This document shows, one piece after another, positions 23,382-31,748 of a stretch of 35,341 nucleotides of DNA. Source of the DNA: Planctomyces sp. (GTDB lineage: Bacteria; Planctomycetota; Planctomycetia; Planctomycetales; Planctomycetaceae); assembly GCA_005798445.1 (NCBI GenBank), contig SYJG01000442.1, positions 1-35,341 on the forward strand, read 5' to 3'. The position numbers and the translations under genes are program-made. The number at the start of each line of letters is the position of its first letter. The first letter of the stretch is position 1. Under the pieces are notes generated by a model. That model ran no database searches and was not told where the DNA came from. It was given only the letters and a program-made list of their open reading frames with translations.

Positions 23382-23771
23382 ATGGCTCGTTCGGCGTCGA
23401 AGCATCCGACGGAATTGGAACTGGAGATCCTGAAGGTCGTGTGGCAAACGGAGCCCACGACGGTACGACAGGTGCGGGATATGCTCGCCAGCGTGCGGGA
23501 CCTGGCCTACACGACGGTCATGACCGTGATGTCGATCATGGCCGACAAAGGCTATCTCAAGCGGAAGAAAGACGGTCGCAGCTACGTCTACGAAGCGATC
23601 TATCGCGAGCAGAAAGCCAGCCGCAACATCCTGCAAGACGTCGTCGATCGGGTCTTCGGCGGATCGACGACGGCGGTCATGCAGCACCTGCTCGAAACGT
23701 CTGAGATCGACGATGAGGAACTGAAACTGATTCGGTCGTTGATCAACCGCAAGACCCGCGAACGGATGTAA
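23382..23771 (+). CDS. BlaI/MecI-family transcriptional repressor (autoregulated)
   Basis: The start is ATG 23382 (129 aa), five bases behind AGAGGAG; an in-frame GTG at 23367 is less likely. Winged helix: PTELELEILKVVWQTEPTTV, RQVRDML, recognition-helix region YTTVMTVMSIMADKGYLKRK, and wing GRSYVYEA. The C-terminal helices serve dimerisation (ASRNILQDVVDRVFGGSTTA). Of the three repressors here it is closest to classical BlaI, and it alone sits behind two TACTA-N6-TAGTA boxes, so it almost certainly represses its own operon. It is followed after a 107-base gap with a palindromic hairpin by the giant M56 gene, its presumed sensor protease. Confidence 0.95.
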   Translation: MARSASKHPTELELEILKVVWQTEPTTVRQVRDMLASVRDLAYTTVMTVMSIMADKGYLKRKKDGRSYVYEAIYREQKASRNILQDVVDRVFGGSTTAVMQHLLETSEIDDEELKLIRSLINRKTRERM

Positions 23772-23780
23772 TTCGTTGAC

Positions 23781-23843
23781 TGAGCGGCACGACGCTAGCC
23801 GCCGGTCCGCTGCCAGCACCGGCGGCTAGCGCCGTGCCGCTCA
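23781..23843. repeat. Palindromic element, family 'GGCGCTAGCCGC', copy 2, between repressor and M56 gene
   Basis: Arms of 26 bp (23781-23806 and 23818-23843) match at 25 of 26 positions, with an 11-base loop. It starts ten bases after the repressor stop and ends 35 bases before the M56 start. There is no T-tract. It would form a very stable hairpin in the bicistronic mRNA. Confidence 0.88.
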
Positions 23844-23878
23844 CGACAATCATCCCGAACCGTTCCAGGAACATCATC

Positions 23879-26800
23879 ATGCCTGCCTGGCTTCAACGAG
23901 ATTGGTGCTTGCCGTTCGTGCTCTCGCTGGGACACTCCGTGTGGCAAGGGACGTTGATCGCCGTCGTGCTGGCGATCGTGCTGCGAGCCACGAAAACGGT
24001 TTCGGTGCGTTATTGGCTGTCGCTCGTCGCGTTGTTGGTGATGGCGGCTTGCCCGATCGTGACGCTCGGCTGGTTGATGCAGCCGGTGAGCCCCGTTGCG
24101 ACGCTCGACCCGCCGCCGATCGTTCGAGAAGAACCCGCGCCAACTCAGCCAACGATTCCGGTCGCTCCCATTGAGGAGACATCCGACGTGGGGCACGTTG
24201 GAAACGTGCCCGTGATCCCTACTGCTCCTCCGCTCGAACTCAACACGGATCCGTCGGGACGGAGTCCCAAACTACAGCCTCTAACCGACGAACGAAGCTG
24301 GTGGCAGAAGTTTGCCCCGCAATTGACGACGACGTATCTGTGCGGCGTCGCGTTGATGTTGCTGCGGCTCGTGGCTGGTCTGTGGGGCGGGCGGCGGTTG
24401 CGCCGGCGAGTCCATCTGATTGACGACCCATCGTTGTTGGGCGCGCTGCAGCGGCAAGCGGCGGCGCTTGGGCTGAAGTTGCTGCCGATCTTGGCGTACT
24501 GTGAACGGGGCACCGTGCCGACCGTGGTCGGGGTGCTCAAGCCGATGATCTTGTTGCCGCTCACGCTGACCAGCGGGTTGTCGCCGGAGCAAATTGAATC
24601 GGTACTGGCTCACGAGCTGGCTCATCTGCGGCGGTACGATCATCTGGTGAATCTGCTGCAACGAGTGATCGAGTCGCTGTTGTTTTTCCATCCGGCGATG
24701 TGGTGGGTCTCGCACCGCATTCGGGAAGAGCGTGAGCATTGCTGCGACGATCTGGTGGTCGCCTGCGGAGCGAAGCCGCTGGACTACGCGAAGTCGCTGC
24801 TGCGAGTGGCGGAGCTCAGCCGCGCTGGGCGCGGGTCTCCCGACCCCGCCCTTGGCTCGGTCGCGGCGGTGAGTTTGCTGGCGACCGGCAACAAGCCTTC
24901 GAGTCTGCGACAACGCATCTCGCGGTTGTTGGGCGAATCGGCCACACCCTCGCTGCGAGTCAGCCCGCGAGCCTTGTTACTCGCGATTGGCATTCCGCTG
25001 GTGGCCTTGATCGTGACGATTCAATCCGGCGCTGGACGCGACCGGGTGGCACGCCCTGAGTCATCGAAGGGCGTGGAGGTGGCGGAAGGCTCGCACGCCC
25101 TTCGCAAAGCCTCAGAGCGTGCCACCCAAAGCGCGGCTCCCGATTCCGCCCTTGACCCGACCGCAGGTCTCCCGAATTCGGACGAAGAGACGAACCCGAC
25201 GAACAACCCCAACGGAGACCTGCGGTCCAACCCAGCGGCGGGGTCGGGAGACCCGCGCCGAGCGCAGGAGCTTCACTATTCCGAAACGACGGAAATTGTT
25301 TTGTCGATGAACAGCCTGAAGTTCATGCTCGATCTCGATTCGGGGCAGACGATGGACCCGCCCCAAACAATCCGTTCCGAACAGAAAAAGATGGATGTCT
25401 ATCCGCTCGCTGCACCGCCAAAGGAAGTCCCCTCGGGATTGCAGGGCCGATCGCTCCGAGGAGTGAGAACGAAACCCGATGGCTGGTACTTCTCGGTGTC
25501 TGAGCTGCAACAGGAACTCGCCAGTGACCGCGTGAAGGCGTTGACGAGCTTGCCGTATGACTCCGACGAAAAGGCGACCTACGTCTTCCGCACCGCCGAT
25601 GGCACGGACGGCATCTTGCAGTTGCTCGCACAGACCGACGAACCGAAGGGGATTCTCCTGCGCTACAAGACGTTCAAGGCGTCGAAGGTCAACGCCGAGA
25701 TCAAAGTCGGCATGACCTTCGACGAACTGATTGCACTGAAGGGACGGCATTACCGTCTCGCGCATGGCATGCGAGTCGGGCCACTGATTCTCGTCTATGA
25801 CGACATCGCCATTTCCGTCGATGCTCCTCCGAGCGCCAAGGGGGGCGGGAAGGTGATCGGCTTCGAGCCGGGTCTTCCCAGAGAAGTCGTTCAGGGCGTC
25901 CCATACGCGGACGAACAACCCTCACCTCCGAAAGGTCTCGATTTCCTCAAGCCGTATCCGAAGTTGCATGGCTTGTCGCTCGACATGACCGAGCCGCAGT
26001 TCTTGGAGATCGTCAAGCAGCAGGAGTTGAAGACTCGTAAGACCGTCGAGGGGGAGAAGGTCACATATCACATCATGCTCGGCGACGGGCACACGCTGAT
26101 CGTGATGTTCGACAAGGACGCGAAGTGCAGCGGCATTCAACATGTGAAGGATCTGCTCGTTGACGATGAAGCTGGTTCCCGAGCTTGGCAGCGCGTCGAA
26201 CCGTATGCCGCTCCAAGTTTCGATCAGTTCTTCCCCGATGATGCCGAAGGGGGTCGGGTGCTGAGCAAACTCTGGAAGGCGGCTGACAAGGATACGCGGG
26301 ATGATCGCGAGATCTTGGCGACGGTTCGCAAGGGGCTGCGCCGCACGACCGAGCATCGGACTGTCATTCTGAGGTGGATCGGCAACAGGTACATCTGGGG
26401 CAAGTCCCCGCAGAACCCGGATGCCATCGAGATCATGTATCACGCCGCCGACTTCAGCGGTGAAAACGCCGATCCCTATGGGACTCGGCATTACGCGGTC
26501 TACTTTGGTCTTTCCGTCGTCGAGCCTAAGAGTCCCGCCATTCTGCGAACGCTCGCCGAGCTGTGCATGCGGGTCGACGATCCCAACGATCTGGACCGCG
26601 TTGCTTGGGGAACTCGAAGGCAACAGCAAGAGCCCGTCGAGCACCTCAAGCCGTTTCTCGTCGCCGACAACGAATCGGTGCGATCCAAAGCCGAAGTCTG
26701 CCGGCAGATCTTTCAGGGCGAACTGAAAGCCTTCGCTTGGGCTACGGCGCAAGCCAAGGTGCGTGCCGAAAAGAAGTTCGCGAGTCAGCTTCCTGCGATC

Positions 26801-29800
26801 AAATCGGTGCTCGAATCAGGCTCCAGCGACGAGCGTCGCAAGATTCTCGACCTGATCTTGGCCGAGCGAATCGACCTGATCCTGGATGACTCGTTCGTGG
26901 CGGCGTTCGCCAAGTGTGCCGAGGACAAGGACGCGAGCGTTCGTAATTCGGTCGCGATCGTCGGCGGCGGGCGCTGGGTCTGGTACAGCGAGCGTCAACA
27001 CCCGGACGCGATCAAGTTGATGGTGCAGCTCTCAACCGATGCCGACCGCGAGGTCCGCTACAACACGGTCTACTACGGATTGTCGACGATCCAGAAGAAG
27101 AGCGATGAGGTCGTTCGTCGGCTTCTGGAAATGGCCTTCGCCGATGAGGAGCCGAACTTACGAAGCCGCATTGAATGGGGCTTACGCGGGAACGAGAAAC
27201 AAGTCATCAAGTTACTCGACGAGTACATCCAGGGACCGAACGAGCAACAGTCCAAGGCGGCTCGCGAGTTTCTCAAGCAATGGAACACTCGCGCTGGGCG
27301 CGGGTCTCCCGACCCCGCCCTCGCCCCGACCGCAGGTCTCCCGAATTCGGACGAAGAAACAAAGTCGAACAACGCCAACGGAGACCTGCGGTCCAACCCA
27401 GCGGCGGGGTCGGGAGACCCGCGTCGAGCGCAGGCGGAACCGAACGCGGCCAACAAACTAATCACCTACAAATGCCGCGTCGTGGAGTACGGGACGAAAG
27501 CTCCGATCGCGGAGGCGAAGGTTGTGGTGCGACCAAGCGTCGATGATTCCTCCAAGCAGAAGCTTCTACCTCAGACGGTATTTCAGACGACAACGCACAC
27601 GACCGACGAGAACGGTTATTACGAGCTCACGTTTTCGCCCGAGCAGCTTGCGGTGGAAGACCTGTGGGTCGATGTGGGTGTCTCGCACGGCAGGTACGTC
27701 GCAAAACCATTGAGTGGAGACTGGCTGAGCGCCGTTCGTCGCAACGAGCAGCGCGGCGATCGGCCGTTCTTTGAATTGATCGAACTGTCACCAGGCAAGG
27801 AGGTCACCGGGACGGTGGTCTCGCCGACGGGTGAGCCGATGCCGAAGACGAACATTTTTTTCGTCACGTTTGGTCCGCCGTCGCCGAATCAGTGGTTGAT
27901 GGACGAGACTCAAACGGACAACGCTGGCCGATTTCGTATCAGGCTGGTCACGCCAGGCGAAGGGGCGTTCTGGATTCTGTCGAACGATTACGCACCGCTC
28001 CGCATCGTGGCTCCGGCGGAACGCGGCGATCTTGGAATGATCACGCTCAAGCCGGGCTTTCAGCCGCGCGGACAGGTCCTTGATCTCGATGGCCGGCCGC
28101 TCACCAAATTGCGAATCACGATGAGTAGCGAAGGCTCCCAGTTTCGCGCGAATGACGAGTTCAACAAGCGGTCGGGCCCGGCGGTGTACGGATACCGGCG
28201 CGAAGCCATCACCGATGCCGAAGGTCGTTTCACACTGCTTCCCGTCGAGGCGGGGACATACCGTTTGGAAGTCGTCGGCCACAAATCCAATGAACTGTTT
28301 CCGGATCGCCGAGTCACTTTGTCGGATGACTCGCCGCCGCTGGAACTGCGACCGGTCGCGACCACCGCGATTCATGTTCGCAACGCCGACAGCGCCGGGC
28401 GTCCCGTGCGAGGCGAACATACGATGGCACTGGGCACGTTTGAGGGGAACGGAGTCGTTTTCGACAGCGACGACCCGGCGGATGGCCGCAGCGTCGTGCG
28501 AGTTCCGCGCGGCTCGAAGAACGTCCGGCTGGACTTTGTTGGCGGTCACAACACCGCCTTTCGCATTCGCCGCCAACCCGGTGCGCCGTTGGAAAACGTT
28601 TGGTCGTTTCAACTGGGCGACGTCACGAACGATGTCACCGGAATCGAAGTCGTCCGCTATCAATCTCCGATCGTATTTCTCAAAGCCATCGATGCCGCCG
28701 GCAAGTCCATCGAAGGCATCAAAGCCGAAATCGTTTATAGCGCCCCAAAGCCGGTCAACGCGAAGGCTGACTCGTTCGTTCAGGAGGACGTCGAGCTACG
28801 ACAGCAGACGGACGGCCGCTGGCGTTCGCTGCGATTCTTGCCGGATGAAGACATCACGGTGTCCGTGACGAAAGACGGCTGGCAGACCGAACCGCAAAAA
28901 CTCCGAATGGCCGAAGGCGCGGAGCGCGAACTCGTCTTCGTGCTCAAGCAAGTCGCCGCCAAGCAAAATACAGACGATGAGCAAAGCAAGAGTGACAACG
29001 CCAACGGAGACCTGCGGTCCAACCTGGCGGCGGGGTCGGGAGACCCGCGCCGAGCGCAGAGAAACCCGCTTCAAGCGCAGGACAAATCCGTCGGGCATTT
29101 CAACGGGCGAGTGACCGGTCCCGACGGGAAGCCGTTGAGTCGTGCTCGGGTTTTCGTTGTGCCTTGGACGGAGAACTTGAAAACGATCGGCGCGGTGCGG
29201 GCCGAGACGGATGCCGAGGGTCGCTTTGAATTCGATGCGCCGGACATGACCTACACCAATGCCGAGGGTCGCCTGTTGCGGAGGCAGGGAGTGTTGATCG
29301 CGACGGCGGACGGGTTCGCCGCCGATGGGATGAGAACCTGGGGCGAGAATCTCCCAGGCTTCCGTTCGCACTCAGATCCCGTCGAAGGAGCCCCGCTGAA
29401 TCTGCGACTCGCCAAAAGCGACGTTCCGATCGAAGGCCGCTTCCTCAATCACGATGGCACTCCGCTGGCGGGCGCTCGCGTGGAAATCATCGGAGTGATG
29501 ATTCCTCAAAAGTATGACCTCGATGCGCACCTGGCTCGCGAACTGAAGTTCGCCTTCTTTAATGTGACCGACTACGAACGCGAGCTTTACAAGCCGGGTT
29601 TGCTCCCCGGACTGGTGCTGGAGACGAAGACCGATGCCGATGGACACTTCAAGCTGTCGGGCCTCGGACGCGATCGACTCGCTTACCTGAAAGTGTCGGC
29701 TCCGAGCGTCGTTGATACCGAACTGGAAGTGATGACTCGCAACACTCCCGATGTGCGCACGCGGTTGGGCGATGAAGTTGCTGACAAGCTCAAGCCGATG

Positions 29801-31369
29801 ATTTACGGTGCTAAGTTCACGCTCTCACTGAAGCCGCGACCGGACGATACCAAAGACCGCGCTGGGCGCGGGTCTCCCGACCCCGCCCTCGCCCCGACCG
29901 CAGGTCTCCCGGATGCCGACGACAGGCAGGGTAAGACGGACCTTGATCCCGAAGAATGGAAGTCGGCCGAGGCGTCGTTTGGTTTGATCAAGGATCGTGA
30001 ACCACTCCAAACGATCGAGATGCCGTTGTATTGGCGAATGCTTGGTTGGGTGGAAGCTCAGCCGTTCGCCGCACTTCAACGTCGAGCGTTGCGGGACACT
30101 TCGTTCAAGGATTTGTTCCCCGATCCCGACAAGTCACGCGGCCGACCAGCGCGACTGCGTCTCCGAATTGCCCGCGTGCAGGAATACGACGCACCAAAAA
30201 ACCCGCTAGGGCTGAAAAAACTTTACGAAGCCTGGGGTATGACGGACGGCGAGTTTTCAGGACTTTGCGTCGTCATATTCAGCGACCTTCCGGCGGGGAT
30301 CAAGGTCGGAGTTGATGTCAAAGCCGAAGCAGACTTCGCTGGCTATCCCCTGAAATTGATGAGCTATTCGACGATGGATGGGAAGAAACGTATCGCACCG
30401 TTGCTGCTCGGCCGCCTCACTTCAATCGACGGTCAGCCGAAATCTGCGGACGGTGAGAACAAGACGGACAACGCCAACGGAGACCTGCGGTCGGACAAAG
30501 CGGCGGGGTCGGGAGACCAGCGCCGAGCGCAGGACTCTTCGGTGACCGATGAAACAGACAAGGAATTGCAGCGGGGCGATCAAGCAAAACCTCTCAGCAA
30601 GGTCGAAGAACTCGAATTGTTTGCGTCTCGACTTCGATCCATCGCACCGAGGGACTGGATTGTCGAACGCAAAGATCGAGCGTTTCGCTTGCGAGGCCCA
30701 GAGGTTCTTGCGGGAAAAGAACAAGCTCAAATTCTGCTGTGGTTCGACGATGTCTGGGTCAGATCGTCGGAGGCACTTGAAAAGCGAAATAAGTCGCTGC
30801 CGAAGATCAGCCACCTGAACAATACGCGAATTGGTCAGCACTACTTCACTCGCAACACGGCCGCCGAGGAACTGTGGCCGGAATTCGGACTGCAAGTTCG
30901 CCTGATCGAGCCGGTCGATCAAATCGCGATCGCAACGACCGATGTGCTGCAATCGGAAGTCGTCAGGCTGAATTGGTCTGACGCCGCGCTCGTTCGCTAT
31001 ATCGAGATTGGCCCGGATGGTCGGCGACAATCGCAACTGGTGAATCTGGACGGCTCGCCAATCGGAATCACCGCCGCCACGAAATTCTTGGTCGTGGGCA
31101 AGCTACCTGATCCCCAAACAGCCACCAACGAAGCTGACCGAGGCTCAGCGTTCCGACATCAGAAGACTTTCGCCGAACTGCGAGCGGAGGCCAAACGACA
31201 CGGAGTTCGGACCATTTCACTGGCTGACTTTGAACGGTACACGGAATCCGCCGTGAAAGAAGGTCGTGGTTTTCGCACCCGTCGAATCGACGACGCCAAC
31301 AAACTCCAAATCCCCGAGTGCCTGACGACCGGCCAGGGGTTAGCCGTTGTTCCGCTGGCAGACAATTAA
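23879..31369 (+). CDS. Giant M56 (BlaR1-type) membrane peptidase with HEAT-like and carboxypeptidase-regulatory-like modules, 2496 aa
   Basis: The start is ATG 23879, eight bases behind AGGA; the in-frame ATG at 23834 lies inside the palindrome and has no ribosome-binding site. Membrane helices lie at ~9-35, 42-65, 147-168 and 361-386. HELAH is at 245-249, then EREHCCDD at 284-291. The loop 66-146 holds small palindromes. Outside the membrane it is strictly modular. Residues 464-1137 include GLDFLKPYPKLHG (~686) and HEAT-like helical repeats. Residues ~1186-1709 and 1728-1993 are carboxypeptidase-regulatory-like beta domains (GRVTGPDGKPLSRARVFV). Residues 2011-2200 are unknown, and ~2239-2475 are homologous to residues 1262-1481 of the other giant. 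Every module border is occupied by a 54-bp-family repeat. It is the presumed sensor/protease for the repressor at 23382; ligand unknown. Confidence 0.9.
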   Translation: MPAWLQRDWCLPFVLSLGHSVWQGTLIAVVLAIVLRATKTVSVRYWLSLVALLVMAACPIVTLGWLMQPVSPVATLDPPPIVREEPAPTQPTIPVAPIEETSDVGHVGNVPVIPTAPPLELNTDPSGRSPKLQPLTDERSWWQKFAPQLTTTYLCGVALMLLRLVAGLWGGRRLRRRVHLIDDPSLLGALQRQAAALGLKLLPILAYCERGTVPTVVGVLKPMILLPLTLTSGLSPEQIESVLAHELAHLRRYDHLVNLLQRVIESLLFFHPAMWWVSHRIREEREHCCDDLVVACGAKPLDYAKSLLRVAELSRAGRGSPDPALGSVAAVSLLATGNKPSSLRQRISRLLGESATPSLRVSPRALLLAIGIPLVALIVTIQSGAGRDRVARPESSKGVEVAEGSHALRKASERATQSAAPDSALDPTAGLPNSDEETNPTNNPNGDLRSNPAAGSGDPRRAQELHYSETTEIVLSMNSLKFMLDLDSGQTMDPPQTIRSEQKKMDVYPLAAPPKEVPSGLQGRSLRGVRTKPDGWYFSVSELQQELASDRVKALTSLPYDSDEKATYVFRTADGTDGILQLLAQTDEPKGILLRYKTFKASKVNAEIKVGMTFDELIALKGRHYRLAHGMRVGPLILVYDDIAISVDAPPSAKGGGKVIGFEPGLPREVVQGVPYADEQPSPPKGLDFLKPYPKLHGLSLDMTEPQFLEIVKQQELKTRKTVEGEKVTYHIMLGDGHTLIVMFDKDAKCSGIQHVKDLLVDDEAGSRAWQRVEPYAAPSFDQFFPDDAEGGRVLSKLWKAADKDTRDDREILATVRKGLRRTTEHRTVILRWIGNRYIWGKSPQNPDAIEIMYHAADFSGENADPYGTRHYAVYFGLSVVEPKSPAILRTLAELCMRVDDPNDLDRVAWGTRRQQQEPVEHLKPFLVADNESVRSKAEVCRQIFQGELKAFAWATAQAKVRAEKKFASQLPAIKSVLESGSSDERRKILDLILAERIDLILDDSFVAAFAKCAEDKDASVRNSVAIVGGGRWVWYSERQHPDAIKLMVQLSTDADREVRYNTVYYGLSTIQKKSDEVVRRLLEMAFADEEPNLRSRIEWGLRGNEKQVIKLLDEYIQGPNEQQSKAAREFLKQWNTRAGRGSPDPALAPTAGLPNSDEETKSNNANGDLRSNPAAGSGDPRRAQAEPNAANKLITYKCRVVEYGTKAPIAEAKVVVRPSVDDSSKQKLLPQTVFQTTTHTTDENGYYELTFSPEQLAVEDLWVDVGVSHGRYVAKPLSGDWLSAVRRNEQRGDRPFFELIELSPGKEVTGTVVSPTGEPMPKTNIFFVTFGPPSPNQWLMDETQTDNAGRFRIRLVTPGEGAFWILSNDYAPLRIVAPAERGDLGMITLKPGFQPRGQVLDLDGRPLTKLRITMSSEGSQFRANDEFNKRSGPAVYGYRREAITDAEGRFTLLPVEAGTYRLEVVGHKSNELFPDRRVTLSDDSPPLELRPVATTAIHVRNADSAGRPVRGEHTMALGTFEGNGVVFDSDDPADGRSVVRVPRGSKNVRLDFVGGHNTAFRIRRQPGAPLENVWSFQLGDVTNDVTGIEVVRYQSPIVFLKAIDAAGKSIEGIKAEIVYSAPKPVNAKADSFVQEDVELRQQTDGRWRSLRFLPDEDITVSVTKDGWQTEPQKLRMAEGAERELVFVLKQVAAKQNTDDEQSKSDNANGDLRSNLAAGSGDPRRAQRNPLQAQDKSVGHFNGRVTGPDGKPLSRARVFVVPWTENLKTIGAVRAETDAEGRFEFDAPDMTYTNAEGRLLRRQGVLIATADGFAADGMRTWGENLPGFRSHSDPVEGAPLNLRLAKSDVPIEGRFLNHDGTPLAGARVEIIGVMIPQKYDLDAHLARELKFAFFNVTDYERELYKPGLLPGLVLETKTDADGHFKLSGLGRDRLAYLKVSAPSVVDTELEVMTRNTPDVRTRLGDEVADKLKPMIYGAKFTLSLKPRPDDTKDRAGRGSPDPALAPTAGLPDADDRQGKTDLDPEEWKSAEASFGLIKDREPLQTIEMPLYWRMLGWVEAQPFAALQRRALRDTSFKDLFPDPDKSRGRPARLRLRIARVQEYDAPKNPLGLKKLYEAWGMTDGEFSGLCVVIFSDLPAGIKVGVDVKAEADFAGYPLKLMSYSTMDGKKRIAPLLLGRLTSIDGQPKSADGENKTDNANGDLRSDKAAGSGDQRRAQDSSVTDETDKELQRGDQAKPLSKVEELELFASRLRSIAPRDWIVERKDRAFRLRGPEVLAGKEQAQILLWFDDVWVRSSEALEKRNKSLPKISHLNNTRIGQHYFTRNTAAEELWPEFGLQVRLIEPVDQIAIATTDVLQSEVVRLNWSDAALVRYIEIGPDGRRQSQLVNLDGSPIGITAATKFLVVGKLPDPQTATNEADRGSAFRHQKTFAELRAEAKRHGVRTISLADFERYTESAVKEGRGFRTRRIDDANKLQIPECLTTGQGLAVVPLADN
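24191..24211. repeat. Perfect hairpin in the M56 linker loop
   Basis: GGGCACGTT-GGA-AACGTGCCC, a 9-bp stem with a 3-base loop, translated in frame at residues ~105-111. This loop between membrane helices carries palindromes of another family in the paralogous M56 proteins. Confidence 0.75.
24253..24275. repeat. Half-palindrome 'GTCGGGACGGAGTCCCAA' in the M56 linker loop
   Basis: It contains the mini-hairpin GGGAC-GGA-GTCCC. It is nearly the reverse complement of the arm at 10799-10822 in the kinase gene, so one repeat family is shared by two unrelated genes. Confidence 0.6.
24821..24850. repeat. 54-bp-family repeat, inverted orientation, solitary, inside the M56 domain
   Basis: CGCGCTGGGCGCGGGTCTCC followed by CGACCCCGCC. 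It is read as RAGRGSPDPA at residues ~315-324, between the EREHCCDD segment and the last membrane helix. Confidence 0.8.
25044..25127. repeat. Intragenic palindromic element 'GGGTGGCACGCYCTGAG'
   Basis: Outer arms GGGTGGCACGCCCTGAG (25044-25060) and CTCAGAGCGTGCCACCC (25111-25127) match at 16 of 17 positions. Inner arms around CGAAGGGCGTG / CACGCCCTTCG also pair. It is 84 bp (28 codons), in frame, directly after the last membrane helix. Confidence 0.85.
25131..25267. repeat. 54-bp-family inverted pair at M56/sensor border
   Basis: A degenerate left arm (25131-25172) and an intact right arm (25214-25267) flank a short Asp/Glu/Asn/Thr-rich linker. They encode residues ~418-463, between the membrane part and the first extracytoplasmic module. 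Confidence 0.85.
27290..27433. repeat. 54-bp-family inverted pair between HEAT-like and carboxypeptidase-like modules
   Basis: Left arm 27290-27341 and right arm 27380-27433 are extended reverse complements (CGCGGGTCTCCCGACCCCGC and GACCGCAGGTCTCC both pair). The 38-base spacer encodes the linker PNSDEETKSNN. This is the most complete copy. Confidence 0.9.
29006..29059. repeat. 54-bp-family right arm, solitary, between two beta modules
   Basis: It is nearly identical to 25214-25267 and read as GDLRSNLAAGSGDPRRAQ. It separates the carboxypeptidase-regulatory-like block ending near 28970 from the next one starting near 29089. Confidence 0.85.
29858..29909. repeat. 54-bp-family left arm at module border
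   Basis: The same sequence as the left arm at 27290-27341 except at the edges, read as RAGRGSPDPALAPTAGLP. It follows the second beta block. The nearest right arm is 570 bases downstream at 30479, across a complete module. Confidence 0.85.
30479..30532. repeat. 54-bp-family right arm before C-terminal shared module
   Basis: A somewhat diverged copy (GDLRSDKAAGSGDQRRAQ) placed directly before the C-terminal module that is homologous to residues ~1262-1481 of the 2745-aa giant. Confidence 0.85.
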
Positions 31370-31375
31370 ACCCAA

Positions 31376-31435
31376 GTCGAAACCTCTCCGCCCGACGGAC
31401 TCGACTTCCTGAAGCCGTACCGAAAGCATTTCGGT
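31376..31435 (+). pseudogene. Gene debris resembling an internal segment of the giant M56 protein
   Basis: Just after the TAA of the giant gene, in the same frame, lies ETSPPDGLDFLKPYRKHFG. It closely resembles SPPKGLDFLKPYPKLHG encoded near 25920-25970 in that gene. After about 31440 the frame becomes Arg-rich and non-coding in character. This is a relic of a duplicated module or of a lost C-terminal part. Confidence 0.6.
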
Positions 31436-31627
31436 TCCTGCCGCAGATCGCGCCGACTGCTTGCCGTCCGCTGTAATCGGCCAACGGTCACTCGGCTTCG
31501 CACGACCATGACCGCCGGTCAGGTCAGACTCTCCGCCTCGTCTCGCTCGTTGGTCGTCGGCCGAAGGCGACTTTTTGCGGCGGGGTTGCAGGCTTGTTGG
31601 GCGGCCCAACGAGCTGTGTCCGGCCGC
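31436..31627. other. Intergenic remainder upstream of third repressor
   Basis: With the debris and operators, this makes up the 379-base gap between the giant M56 gene and the repressor at 31749. It holds a 15-bp palindrome, GTTGGGC-G-GCCCAAC (31596-31610), and no gene I can support. Confidence 0.4.
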
Positions 31628-31645
31628 GCGTTAATGTTTTAACGC
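31628..31645. promoter_or_regulatory. Candidate operator O1 of third repressor (GCGTTA-N6-TAACGC)
   Basis: A perfect dyad GCGTTA-ATGTTT-TAACGC with the same N6 spacing and inner TA/TA as a BlaI box, but with different outer bases. Its centre is 44 bases from O2. It lies nine bases upstream of a -35-like TTGCCA. Confidence 0.75.
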
Positions 31646-31653
31646 AACGGGTC

Positions 31654-31681
31654 TTGCCATCGCGCGTCTGTGCGTTATATT
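31654..31681 (+). promoter_or_regulatory. Candidate promoter of third repressor/M56 pair
   Basis: -35 TTGCCA (31654-31659), 16-base spacer, -10 TATATT (31676-31681). The -10 lies within operator O2, so a bound repressor would block polymerase. An alternative -10 is TATTAT at 31678. Confidence 0.5.
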
Positions 31682-31689
31682 ATTAGCGC
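31672..31689. promoter_or_regulatory. Candidate operator O2 of third repressor (GCGTTA-N6-TAGCGC)
   Basis: GCGTTA-TATTAT-TAGCGC, with one asymmetry relative to O1 and symmetric outer T/A bases. It overlaps the -10 element and ends 59 bases before the repressor start. Confidence 0.75.
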
Positions 31690-31748
31690 ACCGCAATGCC
31701 ATTCAGGTCGAGTGCCGAACGGGAACACGGTCGCGGGAGAATCTGCTC

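Noticed and set aside
24821..30532. CRISPR-like array because of many repeated units
   Set aside because: Units are in both orientations, spacing varies from tens of bases to over 2 kb, and they are translated in frame; there are no regular spacers and no cas genes.
31596..31610. GTTGGGC-G-GCCCAAC palindrome as a third operator
   Set aside because: Different sequence and spacing from the paired GCGTTA-N6-TARCGC dyads, with an odd one-base centre; probably chance or repeat debris.
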